Origin: Collinsella sp.
Lineage (GTDB): Bacteria; Actinomycetota; Coriobacteriia; Coriobacteriales; Coriobacteriaceae
Direction of reading: 5' to 3'
DNA length: 64,000 nucleotides
NCBI GenBank assembly: GCA_019414515.1
Contig: DXLX01000015.1
Coordinates: forward strand, 62,001 to 126,000
A model generated the notes under the pieces. The model did no database searches. It was not told the DNA's origin and saw only the letters and a program-made list of their open reading frames with translations. The first letter of the stretch is position 1, and every line of letters begins with the position of its first letter. Positions 1-8,616 of this stretch are shown here, piece after piece. The position numbers and the translations under genes were made by a program.

Positions 1-186
1 GACAGGCAGACCGAGCTCCTTGGAAATACGGCGGACGCGCTCGATGCGACCGTGGTGCTCGTCGTAGGAGCCGTGCGAGAAGTTAAAACGGGCGACGTTC
101 ATGCCCGCCTTGATCATCTCGCGGATGGTCTCGTCGCTATCGCAGGCGGGACCCATGGTGCATACAATCTTAGTGCGCTTGTACAT
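1..186 (-). CDS. pyk: Pyruvate kinase, N-terminal 62 residues (gene runs off the left edge)
   Basis: Minus-strand translation begins MYKRTKIVCTMGPAC and continues with NVARFNFSHG, the start of the pyruvate kinase barrel (TKIVCTxGPA; the NxxRxNFSHG strand that helps bind substrate). The enzyme converts phosphoenolpyruvate and ADP to pyruvate and ATP in the cytoplasm. The ATG at 186-184 has a GGAGG ribosome binding site 5-6 bases upstream. The rest of the gene lies outside the window. It is divergent from the P-type ATPase, with about 440 bp between them. Confidence 0.95.
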   Translation of the reverse strand, partial: MYKRTKIVCTMGPACDSDETIREMIKAGMNVARFNFSHGSYDEHHGRIERVRRISKELGLPV

Positions 187-496
187 TCAGACCTCCATCT
201 GACATCGTCTTGCGCTGATAGATAAACCATAAGAAATAAAACCGAGATGATTATAACGAAATGCCGACCGAATACCCCAAAAAATCGACCGTATGCCGAA
301 ATGGAAGTTCATTTTTTGCGGGAAAAACGGTATATGAAAAATCTTTACCAACCACTCCAACCGCTGCTATCTGGGAGATATGTCAGTTTGGCGATGTGCC
401 GAAGAAAAAACGTTTTACCAATGTTGAGCATCACACGGTCTGCACCGTTGCGTGCGGACCATATTTCCAAACCGATTGTTTTGGCTAGACGCGTCG
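187..496. other. Intergenic, no gene supported
   Basis: This comparatively AT-rich stretch between the divergent pyk and P-type ATPase genes contains only short open frames (for example 247-549) without a ribosome binding site or recognisable protein. It should hold the pyk promoter on the minus strand and the ATPase promoter on the plus strand, but I could not pick either with confidence. Confidence 0.5.
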
Positions 497-628
497 CTTT
501 GGGGTACCATAGCTCCACTATCAACTGCCGCTCAGCACGGCAGCCTTGATGAGCCCTTGCCCTTCTCCTGGGAATTATGATCGGGCATCAATCTGCTGAG
601 TGGCCCGAATCCCAGGAGGGGACTCTAT
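497..628 (+). promoter_or_regulatory. Structured leader of the P-type ATPase; candidate riboswitch or SD-sequestering switch
   Basis: Hairpin A pairs 520-530 (ATCAA plus CTGCCG) with 538-550 (CGGCAG, two unpaired bases, TTGAT). Hairpin B pairs CTCCTGGGA (565-573) with TCCCAGGAG (610-618) and, inside it, TCGGGC (581-586) with GCCCGA (603-608). Its right arm contains most of the ribosome binding site AGGAGGGG (614-621). TTGATG (546-551) plus CCC (554-556) can instead pair with GGGCATCAA (583-591), which would break both the base of hairpin A and the inner stem of hairpin B. These mutually exclusive folds suggest translational control. Mn2+-sensing yybP-ykoY leaders precede some related ATPases, but I could not match that consensus here. 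Confidence 0.5.
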
Positions 629-3310
629 ATGCAAAAGGAATACCTGTCCGCCGCGGCGGAGGTGCTCAGCGACCAAGGTGTCGATGAGAACCTCGGCCTG
701 AGCAACGACGAGGCGTCTTCGCGCCTCGCCAAGACAGGCCCTAACAAGCTCGAGGAAGCCGAGAAGACACCGCTGTGGAAGCGTTTCTTTGAGCAGATGG
801 CCGACCCCATGGTCATCATGCTGATCGTTGCCGCCGTCATCAGTGCGCTCACGGGCATGGTCAAGGGCGAGCCCGACTTTGCCGATGTTGCCATCATCAT
901 GTTCGTCGTTATCGTCAACTCGGTGCTGGGCGTGGTCCAGGAAGCCAAGAGCGAGGAGGCCCTCGAGGCCCTGCAGGAGATGAGTGCGGCGCAGTCCAAG
1001 GTGCTGCGCGACGGCAAGCTCGTGCACCTGCCGAGCGCCGAGCTCGTGCCCGGCGACGTGATCATGCTCGAGGCGGGCGACTCCGTCCCGGCCGACTGCC
1101 GCGTGCTCGAGAGCGCCACGATGAAGATCGAAGAGGCCGCGCTCACCGGCGAGTCCGTGCCCGTAGAGAAGCACGCCAACGTGATCGAGCTCGCTGCGGG
1201 CACCGATGACGTGCCGCTCGGCGACCGTAAGAACATGTGCTATATGGGCTCCACCGTCGTGTACGGCCGTGGTCGCGCCGTCGTGGTCGGCACCGGCATG
1301 AACACCGAGATGGGCAAGATTGCCGGCGCCCTGGCCGAGGCCAAGGAAGAGCTCACGCCGCTGCAAGTGAAGCTCGCCGAGCTCAGCCGCATCCTTACCA
1401 TTATGGTTATCGTCATCTGCGTCGTCATCTTTGGCGTCGACATCATCCGTCACGGCGTGGGCAACGTCCTCACCGACCCGACTGCCCTGCTCGACACCTT
1501 TATGGTCGCCGTCTCGCTTGCCGTCGCCGCCATCCCCGAGGGCCTGGTCGCCGTCGTGACCATCGTGCTGTCGCTTGGCGTGACCAAGATGGCCAAGCGC
1601 CAGGCGATTATCCGCAAGCTTTCTGCCGTCGAGACCCTCGGCTGCACGCAGACCATCTGCTCCGACAAGACCGGCACGCTTACCCAGAACAAGATGACCG
1701 TCGTCAAGCACGAGCTCGCTGCGCCCAAGGAAAAGTTCTTGGCCGGCATGGCGCTGTGCTCCGATGCCCAGTGGGACGAGGAGCTGGGCGAGGCCGTGGG
1801 CGAGCCGACCGAGTGCGCGCTCGTCAACGATGCCGGCAAGGCTGGTCTTACTGGCCTGACTGCCGAGCACCCGCGCGTGGGCGAGGCCCCGTTCGACTCG
1901 GGCCGTAAGATGATGTCCGTGGTCGTCGAGACCCTGGACGGCGAGTACGAGCAGTACACCAAGGGCGCGCCCGACGTGGTGATCGGCCTGTGCACCCATA
2001 TCTACGAGGGCGATAAGGTCGTCCCCCTGACCGAGGAGCGCCGCGCCGAGCTCGTGGCGGCCAACAAGGCCATGGCCGACGAGGCCCTGCGCGTGCTGGC
2101 GCTGGCGAGCCGCACCTACACCGAGGTTCCCGCCGACTGCAGCCCCGCTGCGCTCGAGCACGACCTGGTCTTCTGCGGCCTGTCCGGCATGATCGACCCG
2201 GTCCGTCCCGAGGTGGCCGACGCTATCCGCGAGGCGCACGACGCCGGTATTCGCACCGTCATGATCACGGGCGACCATATCGACACCGCCGTGGCCATTG
2301 CCAAGCAGTTGGGCATCGTCACCGATCGCAGCCATGCCATTACCGGCGCCGACCTCGATCGCATGAGCGACGAGGAGCTCGACGCGCACATCGAGGATTA
2401 CGGCGTGTACGCCCGCGTCCAGCCCGAGCACAAGACCCGCATCGTCGAGGCCTGGAAGTCGCGCGACCAGATCGTGGCCATGACGGGCGACGGCGTCAAC
2501 GACGCCCCGTCCATCAAGCGCGCCGACATCGGCGTTGGCATGGGCATCACCGGTACCGATGTCACCAAGAACGTCGCCGACATGGTGCTTGCCGACGACA
2601 ACTTCGCCACCATCATCGGTGCCTGCGAAGAGGGCCGTCGCATCTACGACAACATCCGCAAGGTCATCCAGTTCCTGCTTTCGGCCAACCTTGCCGAGGT
2701 CTTCTCGGTGTTTATCGCCACGCTCATCGGCTTTACCATCTTCCAGCCGGTGCAGCTGCTGTGGGTGAACCTGGTCACCGACTGCTTCCCCGCGCTCGCG
2801 CTGGGCATGGAGGATGCCGAGGGCGACATCATGAAGCGCAAGCCGCGCAACGCCAAGGACGGCGTCTTTGCCGGTAATATGGGCCTGGACTGTGTGGTCC
2901 AGGGCTTGATCATCACCGTGCTGGTGCTGGCGAGCTTCTTTGTGGGCGTGTACTTTGACATGGGCTACATCCACATCGCCGATATGATCGCCGGCAATGC
3001 CGACGAGGAAGGCGTGATGATGGCGTTCATCACGCTCAACATGGTCGAGATCTTCCACTGCTTCAATATGCGCAGCCGTCGTGCGTCGCTGTTTAGCATG
3101 AAGAAGCAGAACAAGTGGCTGTGGGCATCTGCCGCGCTGGCGCTGGTACTGACGGTTATCGTGACCGTTCAGCCGACGCTTGCCGAGATGTTCTTTGGCC
3201 CCGTGACGCTTGAGCTCAAGGGCGTTATCGCCGCCCTGGGCCTTGCCTTCCTGATCATTCCGTTGATGGAGATCTACAAGGCGATCATGCGCGCAGTGGA
3301 GAAGGAGTAG
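629..3310 (+). CDS. Cation-transporting P-type ATPase, Ca2+ (SERCA/PMCA) subfamily
   Basis: This 893-aa protein has the full P2A ATPase layout: a cation_ATPase_N region (1-70), the actuator loop with LTGES near residue 173, the M4 motif PEGL near 303, the phosphorylation motif DKTGTLT with the acceptor Asp near 346, KGAPD in the nucleotide domain, and GDGVNDAP near 620, followed by about six C-terminal membrane helices. Family knowledge says it pumps Ca2+ (or Mn2+) out of the cytoplasm at the cost of ATP. The ATG at 629 follows AGGAGGGG. The preceding leader can hide that site, so expression is probably controlled at translation. Substrate is inferred only from family resemblance. Confidence 0.9.
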   Translation: MQKEYLSAAAEVLSDQGVDENLGLSNDEASSRLAKTGPNKLEEAEKTPLWKRFFEQMADPMVIMLIVAAVISALTGMVKGEPDFADVAIIMFVVIVNSVLGVVQEAKSEEALEALQEMSAAQSKVLRDGKLVHLPSAELVPGDVIMLEAGDSVPADCRVLESATMKIEEAALTGESVPVEKHANVIELAAGTDDVPLGDRKNMCYMGSTVVYGRGRAVVVGTGMNTEMGKIAGALAEAKEELTPLQVKLAELSRILTIMVIVICVVIFGVDIIRHGVGNVLTDPTALLDTFMVAVSLAVAAIPEGLVAVVTIVLSLGVTKMAKRQAIIRKLSAVETLGCTQTICSDKTGTLTQNKMTVVKHELAAPKEKFLAGMALCSDAQWDEELGEAVGEPTECALVNDAGKAGLTGLTAEHPRVGEAPFDSGRKMMSVVVETLDGEYEQYTKGAPDVVIGLCTHIYEGDKVVPLTEERRAELVAANKAMADEALRVLALASRTYTEVPADCSPAALEHDLVFCGLSGMIDPVRPEVADAIREAHDAGIRTVMITGDHIDTAVAIAKQLGIVTDRSHAITGADLDRMSDEELDAHIEDYGVYARVQPEHKTRIVEAWKSRDQIVAMTGDGVNDAPSIKRADIGVGMGITGTDVTKNVADMVLADDNFATIIGACEEGRRIYDNIRKVIQFLLSANLAEVFSVFIATLIGFTIFQPVQLLWVNLVTDCFPALALGMEDAEGDIMKRKPRNAKDGVFAGNMGLDCVVQGLIITVLVLASFFVGVYFDMGYIHIADMIAGNADEEGVMMAFITLNMVEIFHCFNMRSRRASLFSMKKQNKWLWASAALALVLTVIVTVQPTLAEMFFGPVTLELKGVIAALGLAFLIIPLMEIYKAIMRAVEKE

Positions 3311-3340
3311 GTCGAAAGGTCAACCTTCCCACCGGTCCGA

Positions 3341-3421
3341 CCGCCTGCGGGGTTTCTTCTTCGCTGGTCCTCGCGCTTCGCGCTGCGGGATCGCTCAGAA
3401 GAAACCCCTCCCGGCGGGCGG
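3341..3421. repeat. Large intergenic inverted repeat after the ATPase gene
   Basis: GGGGTTTCTTCT at 3349-3360 is perfectly complementary to AGAAGAAACCCC at 3397-3408, and flanking CCGCC and GGCGGGCGG extend the pairing. A smaller GCG hairpin sits in the loop. There is no clear U-run, so this may be a bidirectional mRNA-end hairpin or one of the palindromic modules that recur in this window. Confidence 0.7.
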
Positions 3422-3466
3422 GCCTTCGGATAACCTCTCGGGACCATTGGCTAAGGGAAAGTATGT

Positions 3467-3502
3467 GAGCTGGTCGAGCGTTTGCTCGACCAGCTCTTTT
3501 TT
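3467..3502 (+). terminator. Rho-independent terminator between the ATPase and rsgA
   Basis: GAGCTGGTCGAGC (3467-3479), loop GTTT, GCTCGACCAGCTC (3484-3496), then TTTTTT. The 13-bp perfect stem with a U-run is a textbook terminator. It lies inside the longer possible rsgA reading frame, which argues for the later GTG start of rsgA. Confidence 0.92.
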
Positions 3503-3551
3503 GTGGGTAAAATACCTGCTCAGTTGTGATTTGTGGTGCTGGGAGGCGCTT

Positions 3552-4736
3552 GTGGGCAAGGCGAAGGCTAAGGCGAAGAAAAAGACGACGGGGGCGCGGG
3601 CTAAGCGCGATCGTCGTCGGAAGCTTGCGACCGAAGCTCCCGCGTCTGCCGAGGAGCTGCTGGCAAGCGTGCCGGGACTCGATGCGCTGCAGGATGTTCC
3701 GGCGTTCGACGATCTGCCGGTCGATGATGCTCAGCGGGCTGCCTTCGATGATTATTGTGCTCGGGCCGAGGAGCCCGAGCAGATGCAGCTTGGTGCCGTG
3801 GTGCGCCTGGATCGTGGGTTTCCGCTGGTGGCGACTGCCGATGACACCTTTCGTGCCGAGCATGCCGTGGGGTTTGCCAAGTCGCGTGGCGAGGATGAGG
3901 TTCTGCTGCCCGCCGTGGGCGACCGCGTTGCGGTGCGCCGTGCACCGGGGCACAACATGGGCGTGATCGAGTGCGTGCTGCCACGCCGCACGAGTTTTGA
4001 GCGCTGGCGCGGACGCGCTCGCGGCGAGCGTCAGGTGCTTTGCTCCAACGTGGATAGCGTGCTGATCGTGCAGGCGCTCGGCGCCGGCGAGGTACTGCTC
4101 GACCGCGTGGCGCGCTCGCTGGTGTTGGCACTCGACTGCGATGCCGAGCCGGTGGTGGTACTCACCAAGGCCGACCGCTGCGACGCCGATGAGTTCGAGC
4201 GCGATCTGGACCGTGTGCACCGCTTGGTGGGTCCGGACGTGCGCGTGATCGTGACATCTTCTGCCGAGGGTCGTGGCCTGGACGAGGTGCGCGCCTGCGT
4301 GCCCGCCGGGAGCTGCGCCATGATCTTGGGTGAATCGGGTGCTGGCAAGTCGACGCTGCTCAACGCGCTGCTGGGTCACGATACGTTGGCGACCGGCGGC
4401 GTACGTGAGCGCGATGACCAGGGTCGCCACACCACGGTCGCGCGCGTGATGGTGGCGCTGCCGGGCGAAGCCGGCGTTATTGCTGACGCGCCGGGCCTGC
4501 GCAGTCTGCCGCTCGTGGGGCATGAGCGGGGCTTGGCACGCGCGTTTCCCGAGATCGTCGAGGCGTCGCGTGCGTGCCGGTTTGGCGACTGCACGCATAC
4601 CCACGAACCGGGCTGCGCCGTTCGCGAGGCCGAGGATGCCGGGCAAATCGACAGCCTGCGCCTGGAGACGTTCCAAAACCTGGCGTCATCCATGCGTGTG
4701 AGTGCTCAGATGCTCGATCCCGATGTCCATCTGTAA
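3552..4736 (+). CDS. rsgA: Ribosome small-subunit biogenesis GTPase RsgA (YjeQ)
   Basis: RsgA is a circularly permuted GTPase that helps mature the 30S ribosomal subunit. The motif order seen is the permuted one: an OB-like N-terminal part, LTKAD (G4, near residue 205), SSAEGRG (G5), GESGAGKST (G1, near 260), DAPGL (G3), then the C-terminal zinc finger CRFGDCTHTHEPGC. I chose the GTG at 3552 (394 aa) because GGAGG lies five bases upstream. The in-frame ATG at 3447 would run through a strong terminator. A TAAAAT -10-like box at about 3508 fits this start. The Lys/Arg-rich N-terminus is typical. Confidence 0.93.
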   Translation: MGKAKAKAKKKTTGARAKRDRRRKLATEAPASAEELLASVPGLDALQDVPAFDDLPVDDAQRAAFDDYCARAEEPEQMQLGAVVRLDRGFPLVATADDTFRAEHAVGFAKSRGEDEVLLPAVGDRVAVRRAPGHNMGVIECVLPRRTSFERWRGRARGERQVLCSNVDSVLIVQALGAGEVLLDRVARSLVLALDCDAEPVVVLTKADRCDADEFERDLDRVHRLVGPDVRVIVTSSAEGRGLDEVRACVPAGSCAMILGESGAGKSTLLNALLGHDTLATGGVRERDDQGRHTTVARVMVALPGEAGVIADAPGLRSLPLVGHERGLARAFPEIVEASRACRFGDCTHTHEPGCAVREAEDAGQIDSLRLETFQNLASSMRVSAQMLDPDVHL

Positions 4737-4754
4737 TTGAATCTACCTATGACA

Positions 4755-4789
4755 GCCGTCTCCCAATGGTACGGGAGGCGGCTTTTTTA
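4755..4789 (+). terminator. Terminator of rsgA
   Basis: GCCGTCTCCC (4755-4764) pairs with GGGAGGCGGC (4773-4782) with one G-U pair and is followed by TTTTTT. Confidence 0.92.
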
Positions 4790-4826
4790 TTGCCGATGCG
4801 CCCCTAAACGTGCGTTTTGCTGACGT

Positions 4827-4912
4827 GCTGACCAAAACCTTGCCACGAACTTGACGGGCCGGTCAGCTTTTGGTCGGCAATTGGTTTGACACTCAAAACC
4901 AAGATCGCGATC
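4827..4912 (+). promoter_or_regulatory. Inverted repeats and -35-like box upstream of the Tad operon
   Basis: GCTGACC (4827-4833) is answered by GGTCAGC (4861-4867), and the overlapping GACCAAAA by TTTTGGTC (4868-4875). TTGGTTT (4881-4887) faces AAACCAA (4896-4902), and GATCGCGATC is self-complementary at 4903-4912. A perfect TTGACA (4886-4891) overlaps the third repeat, but no convincing -10 box follows at the usual spacing. This is probably the operator and promoter region of the pilus operon. The regulator is unknown. Confidence 0.4.
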
Positions 4913-4988
4913 GCACCGTTTTGCTGCTTGCCCGCTCGGACAATGGTGCTACGGGCATCCGCCCGGTGCTACCTTGAGAGGAGCGGCC

Positions 4989-5648
4989 GTGAACAAGAGC
5001 AAGCGCATCGCCATCAGTCTAATCGCGGGTGTGCTCGCCGCGCTGCTCTGCATGGTCTACGCATCGTCGATTCGCTCGCAGGCTGAGCAGGTCCAGGCCG
5101 AGACGCTGGCCAAGTATGGCGGCGATCGCGTCGAGGTGTGCGTCGCGGCGCGTGATATCGATGTGGGCGAGACCCTCGACGAGACCAATGTCATAACCCA
5201 GGAATGGCTGGCGAGCCTGTTGCCGCGCGATGCGGCGATCGAGCTGCGCCAGGTGCGCGGCGACGTGACGACCTCGCGCATCCCTAAAAATGCCGTGATT
5301 TGCGATGTCTACACCAAGGCCGAAACCCACACGCTCGAGGTGCCCAAAGGCAAGGTCGCCGTTTCGGTGGCGGTCGATGCCGAGCATTCGGTCGGGGGCG
5401 CCACGGGCGTGGGCAGCTACGTGGACGTGTACGTGCAAAAGGACAGCGTGACCGATCGGCTGTGCGGCGCGCGCGTAATCGATACCAGCGAAGATGCCGG
5501 CGCCACGCGTGAAGGCAAGATCGAATGGGTGACGCTGGCGGCCGACCCCGAAGACGTTAAGGAATTGCTGGGGGCCTCGGGTAAGGGGACGGTCAGTTTG
5601 ACGATTCCCGCCACGGTGCGCGACAAAAAGAGCGGAGGCGACGAGTGA
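4989..5648 (+). CDS. cpaB: Tad pilus assembly protein CpaB/RcpC-like (SAF domain)
   Basis: A 219-aa protein with one N-terminal membrane helix (about residues 7-27) and a SAF-like domain in which VCVAARDIDVGETLDETNV (about 45-65) matches the CpaB/RcpC family. A second conserved stretch reads VAVSVAVDAEHSVGG. CpaB proteins sit outside the membrane and support Flp pilus assembly. The GTG at 4989 follows GAGAGGAG; a TTG at 4974 is also in frame but has no such site. Its TGA overlaps the next ATG (TGATG), so it is the first gene of a translationally coupled Tad operon. No secretin follows, as expected for a single-membrane cell. Confidence 0.83.
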   Translation: MNKSKRIAISLIAGVLAALLCMVYASSIRSQAEQVQAETLAKYGGDRVEVCVAARDIDVGETLDETNVITQEWLASLLPRDAAIELRQVRGDVTTSRIPKNAVICDVYTKAETHTLEVPKGKVAVSVAVDAEHSVGGATGVGSYVDVYVQKDSVTDRLCGARVIDTSEDAGATREGKIEWVTLAADPEDVKELLGASGKGTVSLTIPATVRDKKSGGDE

Positions 5649-7291
5649 TGAAGGCGATCTGGCTTGCATGCTGCGCGTGCGGTGATTACGGATTGCTGCA
5701 GCGGGAAGTCGAGGGCCGCGATGCGGGCGCGCAAGTGCTTCGCGTGGGCGATCTGGATGGGCTGGTGTCCATGGCACGGGCGTTTCCGTCGCGTCGCGGG
5801 GCGGCGATTATCGCGGCAGCCCTGTTCGATGCCGAAGACGTGCGAAAGACCGTTGCGCGCCTGACGGCCGAGGGCCGCGTGAGCCGCGTGGTCGTACTGA
5901 TAGAGACGCTCGATCCTTCGGATATCGAGGGGCTGTTTCGCGCAGGGGCGACCGAGGTTATCGCTGCGCGTAGCATATGCGGCAACGGGCGCGCAGGCGA
6001 GGGAACGGTTGATTACGACCGGTGTCTGACGATTGAGCCCGATGCTTTTGTTGATAGGGAACCCGGGGCGCCTCGCGCTACAAGAGGCCCGCGTGTTGAT
6101 GATTATGGAAAAGCGGAAGCCGAGCATGGTCGGTGTCCCCGGGATCCCCTTGCATACGATGAAGTCGGAGAGCCGGTGCCGTATGGCGATGATCTTTTGG
6201 ATGCTGATATGGGATACGTGCATGGCGTGAGCCTGGTCGATGAGCTCGACGAGGTTGAGGGACTTGCCGGGAACGACAATGTTCGTGTCGATGCGACCGT
6301 GAAATCCCCAGATTCGGCCCCGCGGACCGAGCAGCCTGCCATGCCGGCTTGGGCGCAGCATATGAGCGCTGCCGGGGAGACGGGGACGTTGCCGCCCGTG
6401 CCGGCGCCGCCTGCCCCCACGCCGTCGGCGGATGCCGCCGCTTCGTCGCATCGAGCCCCGGTTGTCTGCGCCGTCTCGGGTTCGGGCGGTTGCGGCAAGT
6501 CGACGATCGTCGCCGCCATGGCGCACGCGGCGTCGCTGCTGGGCCTGCGTGCTGCCGTGCTCGACTTGGACCTGATGTTTGGAAACCTCTACGACCTGCT
6601 GGGTGCCGATACCCCGCATGACATGGCGACGCTTATCGAGCCGTCGGCTGCGGGCACACTTGCCGAATCGGACATCGTGGCCGCCTCGATGCGCGTGGCC
6701 CCGGGCGTTACGCTTTGGGGCCCGGTCGCCGCGCCCGAACAGGCCGAGCTCATGGCGCGTCCGGTGGAGCTGTTGCTCGATGTCTTGCGCCGCGAATCCG
6801 ACGTGGTGCTTGTCGACACCTCGGTCTTTTGGGGCGACGCCGTGGCGGCCGCGGTGGCGGCGAGCGACCGCTGCCTGGTCGTGGGCGATCCATCGGTGTC
6901 GTCTGCGACGTCCGCGGCACGCGTCATCGAGCTGGCGAGCCGTGTGGGCGTGCCGCGTACGCGCATGAGCGCCGTATTCAACCGGTTTGGCGCGCGCGGC
7001 GCTGACGAGGATGTCGCCATGCGCTTTGAGATTACCTGCGCGTTGAGCTCCAAGATCCGCATCGCCGACGGCGGGCAGGACTTGGCGGCGCTCATGGCGT
7101 TCGGCCGTGCTGACGAGGCAGTGGGCCAGACCAGCGCTTTTGCCACCAGCGTACGCGAAGCCACGCGCAAGATGCTCGTGGAGCTGGGCTGCGCCGTCGG
7201 TCCCTGGAGCGATATGGTCACCGACCGTGCGACGCGCACCGAGCGCCCGCGCATCCGTCTTCCCTGGTCGCGCGAGGGTGATTCGCGATGA
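5648..7291 (+). CDS. tadZ: TadZ/CpaE-like pilus localisation ATPase
   Basis: 547 aa. The N-terminal 120 residues resemble the receiver-like domain of CpaE/TadZ, then comes a low-complexity linker rich in Pro and Ala (about 150-270). The C-terminal MinD/ParA-type ATPase has the deviant Walker A SGSGGCGKST near 276-285 and AAVLDLDLMFGN after it. TadZ proteins place the pilus machine at a cell pole or site. The ATG at 5648 overlaps the cpaB stop and the TGA overlaps the tadA start (ATGA). The order cpaB-tadZ-tadA-tadB-tadC is the conserved Tad order. Confidence 0.85.
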   Translation: MKAIWLACCACGDYGLLQREVEGRDAGAQVLRVGDLDGLVSMARAFPSRRGAAIIAAALFDAEDVRKTVARLTAEGRVSRVVVLIETLDPSDIEGLFRAGATEVIAARSICGNGRAGEGTVDYDRCLTIEPDAFVDREPGAPRATRGPRVDDYGKAEAEHGRCPRDPLAYDEVGEPVPYGDDLLDADMGYVHGVSLVDELDEVEGLAGNDNVRVDATVKSPDSAPRTEQPAMPAWAQHMSAAGETGTLPPVPAPPAPTPSADAAASSHRAPVVCAVSGSGGCGKSTIVAAMAHAASLLGLRAAVLDLDLMFGNLYDLLGADTPHDMATLIEPSAAGTLAESDIVAASMRVAPGVTLWGPVAAPEQAELMARPVELLLDVLRRESDVVLVDTSVFWGDAVAAAVAASDRCLVVGDPSVSSATSAARVIELASRVGVPRTRMSAVFNRFGARGADEDVAMRFEITCALSSKIRIADGGQDLAALMAFGRADEAVGQTSAFATSVREATRKMLVELGCAVGPWSDMVTDRATRTERPRIRLPWSREGDSR

Positions 7292-8616
7292 GTTTGCAAA
7301 CAAGGATTAAGGAAGCCGGTGCAGCCGCGGCGACAGTGCCTGTTGATGCGGGACGCCACCGTGCCGTCAAGCGCCGCACCAAACGCGCCGTGATGGACCG
7401 CATGGGCTATGACGAGGTGGCGCGTATCAGCGCATACATCGATCCGGCGCGTGCCCGCTCGGAATTGCGTCCTGCGGTGGAGGCGGCGCTCAACGTGGAG
7501 GAGCCGGGCGACCTGGCGAAGCCCGAGCGCGAGACCATCATTGACGAGATTTTGGATGACGTGGTGGGCCTGGGCCCGCTGCAGCCGCTCATCGAGGACG
7601 ACACCGTCACCGAGATCATGGTCAACGGTTGTCGCTCGGCTTTCTTTGAGCGCGGCGGCGTCTTATATCCCATCGAGCATGCGTTTGAGGACGATGAGCA
7701 AATCCGCGTGCTCATCGACCGCATCATCTCGCCGCTGGGCAGGCGCATCGATGAGCGCAGCCCTATCGTCAACGCTCGCCTCAAGACGGGCTATCGCGTC
7801 AACGCGGTGATTCCGCCTGTGGCGATCGATGGGCCAATCCTCACCATCCGTAAGTTTTCAGACCGCATCTGTTCATTGGACGAGCTTGTGGGCCTGGGGT
7901 CGCTACCGCTTTGGTATGCGCAGCTGCTGTCGTGTGCGGTATCGCTGCGTCAAGATCTGGCGGTTGCAGGTGGCACGGGATCGGGCAAGACCACGCTGCT
8001 CAACGCGCTGTCGTGCGAGATATCCACCGGCGAGCGCATCGTGACGATCGAGGACTCCGCCGAGCTCAAGTTTGCGCATCACCCGCATGTGGTTCGCCTG
8101 GAGGCACGCGAGGCTTCAATTGAGGGCGAGGGCGCGGTGACAATCCGCGACCTGGTGACCAACGCCCTGCGTATGCGTCCCGACCGTATTGTGGTGGGCG
8201 AGGTGCGCGGTGCGGAATGTTGCGACATGCTGCAGGCCATGAACACCGGGCACGACGGATCGCTCACCACGCTTCATGCGGGCACCGAGCAGGAGACCGT
8301 GGTGCGTTTGACGCTGCTTGCGCGCTATGGCATCGATCTGCCGAGCGAGCTTATCGAGGAGCAGATTGCCATGGCGCTCGACGGCATCGTGATGTCCGAG
8401 CGTCATGCGGACGGCAGGCGTTTCGTGTCCTCCTATTCGGGGGTGCGACGCGGCGCGTCGGGCGGCGTGGAGCTTGAGCGCTACGTGACGTTCGATGCCG
8501 CCACGCGCACCTGGACGCTCGATCGCGAGCCTCCGTTTATCGCGGAGGGCCTGCGCTCGGGAACGCTCACACAAGAGGAGGTGGACGAATGGAGATCGTT
8601 GTGCCCCTCGTCGTAG
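7288..8616 (+). CDS. tadA: Tad secretion ATPase TadA/CpaF
   Basis: 442-aa hexameric secretion ATPase that powers Flp pilus assembly and possibly retraction at the cytoplasmic face of the membrane. Visible motifs are the P-loop GGTGSGKTT near residues 228-236, the Asp box region with TIEDSAELKF, the Walker B and downstream block RPDRIVVGEVRG, and the His box TGHDGSLTTLHAGT. The conserved N-terminal stretch GLGPLQPLIEDDTVTEIMVN is present. ATGA overlap with tadZ on the left and 28-bp overlap with tadB on the right show translational coupling. Length is typical of the family. Confidence 0.95.
   Translation: MSLQTRIKEAGAAAATVPVDAGRHRAVKRRTKRAVMDRMGYDEVARISAYIDPARARSELRPAVEAALNVEEPGDLAKPERETIIDEILDDVVGLGPLQPLIEDDTVTEIMVNGCRSAFFERGGVLYPIEHAFEDDEQIRVLIDRIISPLGRRIDERSPIVNARLKTGYRVNAVIPPVAIDGPILTIRKFSDRICSLDELVGLGSLPLWYAQLLSCAVSLRQDLAVAGGTGSGKTTLLNALSCEISTGERIVTIEDSAELKFAHHPHVVRLEAREASIEGEGAVTIRDLVTNALRMRPDRIVVGEVRGAECCDMLQAMNTGHDGSLTTLHAGTEQETVVRLTLLARYGIDLPSELIEEQIAMALDGIVMSERHADGRRFVSSYSGVRRGASGGVELERYVTFDAATRTWTLDREPPFIAEGLRSGTLTQEEVDEWRSLCPSS

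Noticed and set aside
247..549. Open frame of 100 codons between pyk and the P-type ATPase
   Set aside because: No ribosome binding site, no protein-like composition, and it overlaps the structured leader of the ATPase.
497..628. yybP-ykoY (Mn2+) riboswitch upstream of the ATPase
   Set aside because: The conserved 5' GGGGAGUAG and matching loop bases could not be found, so I kept only the structural claim.
575..3058. 827-codon open frame on the minus strand opposite the P-type ATPase (similar long frames lie opposite metG, serS, htpG and ppc)
   Set aside because: These arise from strong GC bias at third codon positions. Their translations are His/Ala/Asp/Gly-rich without any domain, and the plus-strand genes are certain.
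3447..3551. 35-residue N-terminal extension of RsgA
   Set aside because: It would be read through a strong rho-independent terminator and has no ribosome binding site; the GTG at 3552 does.
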